Translations under genes and position numbers: made by a program
The notes under the pieces: model-generated
Told to the model about the DNA's origin: nothing
The model's database searches: none
The model's input: only the letters and a program-made list of their open reading frames with translations
Assembly: GCF_003958645.1 (NCBI RefSeq)
Contig: NZ_RXLO01000001.1
Span: 310,001-374,000 of the forward strand
Direction of reading: 5' to 3'
DNA: 64,000 nt
From: Chitinophaga rhizosphaerae
Lineage (GTDB): Bacteria > Bacteroidota > Bacteroidia > Chitinophagales > Chitinophagaceae
In this document: in pieces, positions 61,541-64,000 of the stretch
Position numbering within the stretch: position 1 is the first letter of the stretch
How the letters are laid out: every line of letters begins with the position of its first letter

Positions 61541-62696
61541 ATATGCGTGTCTGGACCACCGCGTAACGCGATTTGATCCGGAGGAAATATTTTTCGAAGC
61601 ATTCATATGACAGGTAAGCGATCCCGCAGGTGAGCCCCACGCAGGTGAGCGGATAAAGGAGCTCCCAGGTAAGGATGCCCGGCGTTTGGCCGAATACCTT
61701 CAGAAATACGATCATAACGAGTTGGCACACGGGTGTATGGAACAGGTAAATGCCGTAGCTGACTTTTCCCATAGACTTCATGATGGGTTGCTCCAGGTGC
61801 AGGATGCTGTTTGGTGCAACGGCCAGCAGCATGAGGTAGCCGAAAAGGAAGGCATGAATAAAATGGTCGAAATAATATTTGCTGAGCACGGGGATCTGTG
61901 CCACGCCGAACACGACCAGCGCCGTGATCAGCAGCATCATCCATTGCACGGCAGGGGAGAACGCAGCCTGGAAGAACCGGGGGAAGCGGTCTCTGTTGAA
62001 AAGCAGCCAGGCGGCGAACATGCCGGTACCGAAAAGCTCCAGCTTGTCGAACAGCAGCACGTAATTGATACCGAACAACTGCAAACTGGTTACCGGGAAA
62101 AAATAGGGCAGCACCAGGCACAATAGTTTACTGAGAAAGCCGATAGACAATAAAATCACGAATAGCGTTTTCAGTTTATTGCGGAACGCGGCTACCAGCA
62201 ATGGCCATACCAGGTAAAACTGTTCCTCGATGCAGACGGACCATGTGATTTCCACGATCCCTTTGTTGTAGGGGAAAAAGGCCAGCTGGATGTTGACGGC
62301 GAAAAGGAGCAGGAATACGAGATTGACGATCGTGGTTTCGAGCCCGATGCCGGTATCGATCCCTAATTTCGAGAAGACCCAGGGCGCCAGCACGATCATG
62401 CCGATACCGTACGCCAGGTACAACGGCCAGATACGGAGCATCCGGCGGATGTAGAAATTCTTGAAATTGATACTTCCCTTTTCCTTGTTCTCTTTGAAAA
62501 GGAGGTAACTGATAAGGAAGCCGCTGAGCACGAAAAACAGGTTCACGCCCATACGCCCCGTATCTTTCAGCATATAGTCCATCCATGACCAGGACGATAC
62601 GCCCTCTTCCGTTTTGAAATACTGCCCATGATGGAGAATAACCAACAGGGCGGCTATGAAGCGGATGGCGTCGAGGTTTTTAAAATATACTTTCAT
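61539..62696 (-). CDS. Membrane acyltransferase family 3
   Basis: A 385-residue integral membrane protein with about ten helices. The family signature is LDAIRFIAALLVILHHGQYF with Arg12 and the conserved His22-His23, followed by GVNLFFVLSGFLISYLLF, FYIRRMLRIWPLYL and WSVCIEEQFYLVWPLL. AT3 proteins such as OatA and OafA move acetyl or other acyl groups to surface glycans, LPS or exopolysaccharide. No SGNH domain is fused, so a separate partner may finish the transfer. It is 16 nt downstream of the esterase gene on the same strand. Confidence 0.92.
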   Translation of the reverse strand: MKVYFKNLDAIRFIAALLVILHHGQYFKTEEGVSSWSWMDYMLKDTGRMGVNLFFVLSGFLISYLLFKENKEKGSINFKNFYIRRMLRIWPLYLAYGIGMIVLAPWVFSKLGIDTGIGLETTIVNLVFLLLFAVNIQLAFFPYNKGIVEITWSVCIEEQFYLVWPLLVAAFRNKLKTLFVILLSIGFLSKLLCLVLPYFFPVTSLQLFGINYVLLFDKLELFGTGMFAAWLLFNRDRFPRFFQAAFSPAVQWMMLLITALVVFGVAQIPVLSKYYFDHFIHAFLFGYLMLLAVAPNSILHLEQPIMKSMGKVSYGIYLFHTPVCQLVMIVFLKVFGQTPGILTWELLYPLTCVGLTCGIAYLSYECFEKYFLRIKSRYAVVQTRI

Positions 62697-62712
62697 TACT
62701 GGTTAACGTAAG

Positions 62713-63510
62713 TTATTTGCGGTACTGGAGCATCCATTCATAGATGTTCATACCGACACCATGTTTATTAGCCGGATCGTAGAGCGAAATCCAGGAATGA
62801 TGCCGGAATCCGGGCACCACCGTCATCTTCGCCAGGCCGGGGCCGTACTTGTTGGTGCTGTCTACGTACTTCTGGCTGTCTTCCTTGAAATGCAATTCCT
62901 GATCTCCCGCAAAGTACCAGCTATGCACTTTGGCGTCTGCGACCATTTTGAAATTCTTCCGGTTTTTATCGTCGATGGTAGACACCGACATGGGAACTAC
63001 GGCTGCGAATCTCGCGGTAAGCGCGGGCTTTTCCGTCAATGCCATTACCGTGGCCCATCCGCCGGCGCTATATCCGGTCATGTAAATGCGGCTGGGATCG
63101 ACGCGGTATTTGGCGCAAACATCGTTCAGCAACCTTTCGATCTCGTCCGGCTTCAGTCCCCAGCTGGGCGCCTGCGGAGAAACGACGATGAAGTCGTAGA
63201 ACTTTCCGTCTGCCGGGTTTTTGGCCCTTATTTTCTTACCGCGGTTGAGCCAGTAAGGAATCCCTTCCAGCAGCAATTTTCCGAGATCGTTCCCGGATTT
63301 GCTTTTACCGTGAAGGTAGATGATGACCGGGTAGGCCATCTTCGATACGCGATAGCCGTCTGGCAGGAATACCAGCGAGTTCACCGTGCTGTAAGCAGTC
63401 GCTTTCAGCTGGACGGTGTCCCTGGTTTGCTGCGCCTTAGCGGTAGAAACCGTCAACAGTAACATACTGATGAGCGCAGCAGGAATATGCTTTTTTGTGA
63501 ACCGTAACAT
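62713..63510 (-). CDS. Secreted alpha/beta-hydrolase (esterase-like)
   Basis: A 265-residue exported protein: signal peptide (AALISMLLLTVSTAKAQ), then an alpha/beta-hydrolase domain with the triad Ser148 (GYSAGG), Asp203 (AGDQEL) and His237 or His238 (FRHHSW). It resembles PHB-depolymerase-like or feruloyl/acetyl-ester hydrolases. The N-terminal domain of the giant protein at 55633 shares its plan, including an YRVDxSRIYxTGxSAGG stretch and the ending NIYEWMLQY, so the two are likely paralogous. The role (for example removing acyl groups from a glycan) is inferred. TolC-like gene lies 12 nt upstream, acyltransferase 16 nt downstream. Confidence 0.88.
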   Translation of the reverse strand: MLRFTKKHIPAALISMLLLTVSTAKAQQTRDTVQLKATAYSTVNSLVFLPDGYRVSKMAYPVIIYLHGKSKSGNDLGKLLLEGIPYWLNRGKKIRAKNPADGKFYDFIVVSPQAPSWGLKPDEIERLLNDVCAKYRVDPSRIYMTGYSAGGWATVMALTEKPALTARFAAVVPMSVSTIDDKNRKNFKMVADAKVHSWYFAGDQELHFKEDSQKYVDSTNKYGPGLAKMTVVPGFRHHSWISLYDPANKHGVGMNIYEWMLQYRK

Positions 63511-63522
63511 GTAATTGAGAAT

Positions 63523-64000
63523 TTATTTACCTACAACAGTCTCAAGCTTCTGGCCGATAATTTCTTCCAGCTCGAGCCCCACAACGATCAGATCTCTTTC
63601 AAGGTTGAGTTTTCTCACGCGCCCGTCGTTGTATTTTTTGGAAATGGCGCTGTATTGTTCATAAGTGACGCCGCCGGTAGCGAATTTGGCTTCGGCCTGG
63701 TCGAATGCTGCCTGGTCTTCATCATTGAGCTCCTGTTGAATGGAGAGTTGCTGTTTCGTGGTGATGTAGTCCTGGTATTTTGTCAGCACCAGCGCTGTGA
63801 TCTGGCGTTTGGCAACTTCCTGTTGCTCGGTGGCGATATCGATATTGCGGCGTGCGATTTTTACGTCGTTGGCCTTGCCGATGAAGGAACCGAGGGGCAC
63901 GTTGATACCTACGTTCCAAAGGGGATAGTAGAGCTGGGTGCCGTTCTGGTTGCCGCCAAGATCGCGCATCCTGAGGGTGATCTCGTTCAGGTTCATGCTG
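63523..64000 (-). CDS. TolC-like outer-membrane efflux protein (partial, N-terminal part outside)
   Basis: The C-terminal ~157 residues of an outer-membrane factor of the TolC family. The visible part has a beta-strand segment (YYPLWNVGINVPLGSFIGKAND) and a long coiled-coil-like helix rich in Gln/Glu/Lys (NIDIATEQQEVAKRQITALV, then QQLSIQQELNDEDQAAFDQAEAKFATGGV), ending at the TAA at 63523-63525. The family is >400 residues, so the gene must start right of the window. It is first in line, before the esterase and acyltransferase genes. Confidence 0.82.
   Translation of the reverse strand, partial: SMNLNEITLRMRDLGGNQNGTQLYYPLWNVGINVPLGSFIGKANDVKIARRNIDIATEQQEVAKRQITALVLTKYQDYITTKQQLSIQQELNDEDQAAFDQAEAKFATGGVTYEQYSAISKKYNDGRVRKLNLERDLIVVGLELEEIIGQKLETVVGK

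Overview
The window looks like chromosomal sequence from a Bacteroidota species, most likely a Chitinophagaceae member close to Chitinophaga. The evidence is a GC-rich genome with weak Shine-Dalgarno sites, repeated TAnnTTTG-type promoter boxes, a type IX secretion (T9SS) C-terminal sorting domain, a DUF4270 lipoprotein, a membrane-anchored AraC regulator, an FHS-type sugar permease next to nagA/nagB, and lpxK (a Gram-negative lipid A gene). The genus call is from overall familiarity and was not checked by any search. I saw no insertion sequence, prophage, CRISPR array, rRNA or tRNA.

Layout. 1-4.9 kb: amino-sugar and glycan use (partial permease, nagA, nagB, a LacI-type regulator, a GH43 enzyme). 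4.9-6.1 kb: an AT-rich cell-surface-type gene. 6.1-10.7 kb: a leftward run of five genes (pirin, two membrane proteins, SDR, SGNH hydrolase). 10.8-14.9 kb: AraC and MarR-GNAT regulators, a DUF1624-type membrane protein and DinB. 15.3-21 kb: acyl-CoA carboxylase beta, RNase HI, and a HlyD plus C39-peptidase ABC exporter. 21-28 kb, leftward: META lipoprotein, TPR-like lipoprotein, smpB, accD, fructose-bisphosphate aldolase, a Rieske lipoprotein, a metal-receptor-type binding protein and cystathionine beta-synthase. 28.3-33.7 kb, rightward and tightly packed: bioD, 5-FTHF cyclo-ligase, lpxK, rnr, polyprenyl synthase. 33.8-37.5 kb: amino-acid permease, DoxX, Smr protein and the RNase P RNA gene. 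37.5-44 kb: subtilase, a degenerate histidine phosphatase, and two genes that fit lysine catabolism (ALDH7 and a DUF1338 oxygenase) around a YeeE/YedE pair. 44-50.6 kb, leftward: panB, ppx, ppk1, a YbhN-type flippase, panD, panC. 50.7-55.4 kb, rightward: a starch-synthase N-domain protein, DUF4270 lipoprotein, metK and a polysaccharide deacetylase.

The right end (55.6-64 kb) is the least ordinary part. A 1949-residue secreted protein carries an alpha/beta-hydrolase (esterase-like) domain, a right-handed beta-helix, twelve PKD-like modules (several almost identical in DNA) and a T9SS tail. Facing it are a membrane acyltransferase-3, a stand-alone secreted esterase that resembles the hydrolase domain of the giant protein, and the end of a TolC-like outer-membrane gene. 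I read this as a possible surface-glycan acylation/deacylation module; that is inference from gene content.

How genes work together: nagA/nagB with the permease would take GlcNAc to fructose-6-phosphate; panB/panC/panD give pantothenate; ppk1/ppx make and break polyphosphate; ALDH7 and the DUF1338 enzyme would cover two steps of lysine breakdown through 2-oxoadipate. Several leftward genes end at strong hairpin terminators, which helped set transcription units.
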